Part shown: one piece after another, positions 6,889-7,368 of the stretch | How positions within the stretch are numbered: position 1 is the first letter of the stretch | Layout of the letters: each line of letters opens with the position of its first letter | Assembly: GCA_013812005.1 (NCBI GenBank) | Contig: JACCUE010000061.1 | Span: 1 to 7,368 of the forward strand | Direction of reading: 5' to 3' | DNA length: 7,368 nucleotides | Source of the DNA: Thermoleophilaceae bacterium | GTDB taxonomy: Bacteria; Actinomycetota; Thermoleophilia; Solirubrobacterales; Thermoleophilaceae | The notes under the pieces: model-generated | What the model saw: only the letters and a program-made list of their open reading frames with translations | Told to the model about the DNA's origin: nothing | The model's database searches: none | Made by a program: the position numbers and the translations under genes

Positions 6889-6916
6889 AGCCTACCGGCG
6901 CCCTGGCCCCGGTCAT
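6889..6916 (-). promoter_or_regulatory. Possible leaderless promoter of the methyltransferase-truA-surE-ligA cluster
   Basis: On the minus strand, TAGGCT (6894-6889) fits the actinobacterial -10 pattern TANNNT. ATGACC (6916-6911) matches TTGACA at four of six positions, with a 16-nt spacer. Transcription would start near 6882, the G of the methyltransferase GTG. The absence of a ribosome site fits this. It rests on motif matching only. Confidence 0.35.
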
Positions 6917-6999
6917 CAGCCGACAGCGAAGACCGGGCGCTCAGACCCCCACCGCGGGCAGGCCATCGATGCTCTCCGAGGCGGAGGTGCGCGCGGCCT

Positions 7000-7017
7000 T
7001 CGGGCGCCGCGGCCCGA
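7000..7017 (-). terminator. Hairpin after the cupin remnant stop codon
   Basis: TCGGGC (7000-7005) and GCCCGA (7012-7017) pair perfectly over a 6-nt loop, 1 nt past the TGA of the cupin reading frame on the minus strand. There is no U-run. The rest of 6883-6999 contains no gene I can support: a short plus-strand frame from ATG 6969 (26 codons) has no recognisable features. Confidence 0.4.
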
Positions 7018-7018
7018 C

Positions 7019-7159
7019 TCAGGCGTGGAGGTGCAGCCGTTCGTCCTGAGGCCCGACGATCAGGATGAGCTCGACGGGGCCGTCGAGGGCACCGAACCAG
7101 TGCGGCGTCCAAGTGGTGAATTCGACGGCCTCGCCCGGCTCGATCGCGAGGTCCGACGT
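7019..7159 (-). pseudogene. C-terminal cupin-domain remnant (likely of an XRE-type regulator)
   Basis: The last 46 codons of a protein are readable, ending in TGA at 7021-7019. IEPGEAVEF is the classic cupin turn (an E-PGE/D segment leading to a beta strand). TPHWFGALDGPVELILIVGP follows, with the TPH motif and its histidine that in cupins faces the metal or ligand site, then a short tail RLHLHA. Actinobacterial XRE-family regulators with a C-terminal cupin often end this way, but no helix-turn-helix is present here, so the parent family is inferred. Upstream of about 7159 the frame stays open but becomes arginine-rich non-cupin sequence antisense to the flavoprotein fragment. No start codon occurs within the cupin part, so it lacks its beginning. 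It is probably not functional unless the rest is supplied by an inversion. Confidence 0.6.
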
Positions 7160-7353
7160 TCGAGACCAGCGTGCCTGGCCTCTCCGCCGCGGGCGACGTG
7201 AGCTCTCAAATGCCGTCCGTGGCGAACGCGGTCGCCGCGGGCTCGAGCGCCGCGGCCATGATCGTCCACGGCCTGATGACCCAAGCGCACGGCCTCACGC
7301 CGGCCGGCGCCGGCTCGGACTCCCCGACGACACGAACGACGGGGAGCGCGTGA
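7159..7353 (+). pseudogene. C-terminal remnant of a thioredoxin-reductase-like FAD/NAD(P) oxidoreductase
   Basis: The 64 residues before the TGA at 7351-7353 begin FETSVPGLSAAGDVSSQMP and continue SVANAVAAGSSAAAMIVHGLM. This is the second FAD-binding motif of the thioredoxin-reductase group (T-x-VPG-x-x-AAGDV, where the Asp contacts the flavin ribityl chain), followed by the C-terminal FAD-domain helix. The first FAD motif (GxGxxG), the NAD(P) domain and the CxxC region are absent. An in-frame stop at 7117-7119 closes the frame just upstream, and the sequence between is antisense to the cupin remnant. A GTG at 7171 could start translation, but of only 60 residues without a complete fold. The intact parent would be about 300 residues. 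The tail after HGLM (Thr/Ser/Gly-rich) looks disordered. Confidence 0.7.
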
Positions 7354-7368
7354 CCGAAAGGTCTCAGC
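7350..7368 (+). CDS. Possible start of a next gene (only 6 codons visible)
   Basis: A GTG at 7350 overlaps the flavoprotein TGA by 4 nt (GTGA), with GGGGAG at 7341-7346 just upstream. It would read M-T-E-R-S-Q before the window ends. The overlap and purine-rich site fit a translationally coupled downstream gene, although the 3-nt gap from GGAG to GTG is short. The product cannot be identified. Confidence 0.28.

Noticed and set aside
6969..7049. Short plus-strand frame from ATG 6969
   Set aside because: It has only 26 codons, no ribosome site, and its second half is antisense to the cupin remnant.
1..7368. CRISPR arrays, tRNA or rRNA genes, transposases
   Set aside because: No regularly spaced repeats beyond the two-copy element at 746-791, no cloverleaf or rRNA-like sequence, and no transposase-like protein was seen on either strand.

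Overview
The window is GC-rich bacterial DNA with dense, mostly single-frame genes, frequent GTG starts, a 4-nt start/stop overlap and few clear Shine-Dalgarno sites. Protein style and codon use suggest an actinobacterium. A member of the Thermoleophilia/Solirubrobacterales is my best guess, but this rests on general resemblance and no search was possible.

Left part (1-2441). A patatin-like phospholipase runs leftward off the window edge. It is divergent from a D-alanyl-D-alanine carboxypeptidase of the PBP4/DacB (S13) type. The roughly 127-bp region between their starts holds a near-perfect 19-bp direct repeat with a 27-bp period and an overlapping 7-bp inverted repeat. A small coiled-coil protein of unknown function follows dacB. 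It meets ligA tail to tail across a GC-rich palindrome.

Central part (2470-6882). Four genes on the minus strand look like one operon, in transcription order: class I SAM-dependent methyltransferase, truA (tRNA pseudouridine synthase), surE (nucleotidase) and ligA (NAD+-dependent DNA ligase). The SurE stop and LigA start overlap by 4 nt. The methyltransferase/truA junction has no ATG, GTG or TTG at the position where TruA should start. The truA-surE gap holds an 8-bp perfect inverted repeat. A possible leaderless promoter lies directly in front of the methyltransferase.

Right part (6883-7368). This is the least ordinary stretch. The C-terminal part of a cupin domain (minus strand) abuts head to head with the C-terminal part of a thioredoxin-reductase-like flavoprotein (plus strand), and neither has a beginning. 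A possible new gene starts at 7350, overlapping the flavoprotein stop. One economical reading is an inversion, or an assembly join, that broke a neighbouring oxidoreductase/regulator gene pair.

Most of the window is housekeeping: envelope, tRNA modification, nucleotide clean-up and DNA ligation. I found no CRISPR array, tRNA, rRNA, transposase or obvious defence system. The items worth a second look are the rearranged right end, the truA start and the intergenic repeats.
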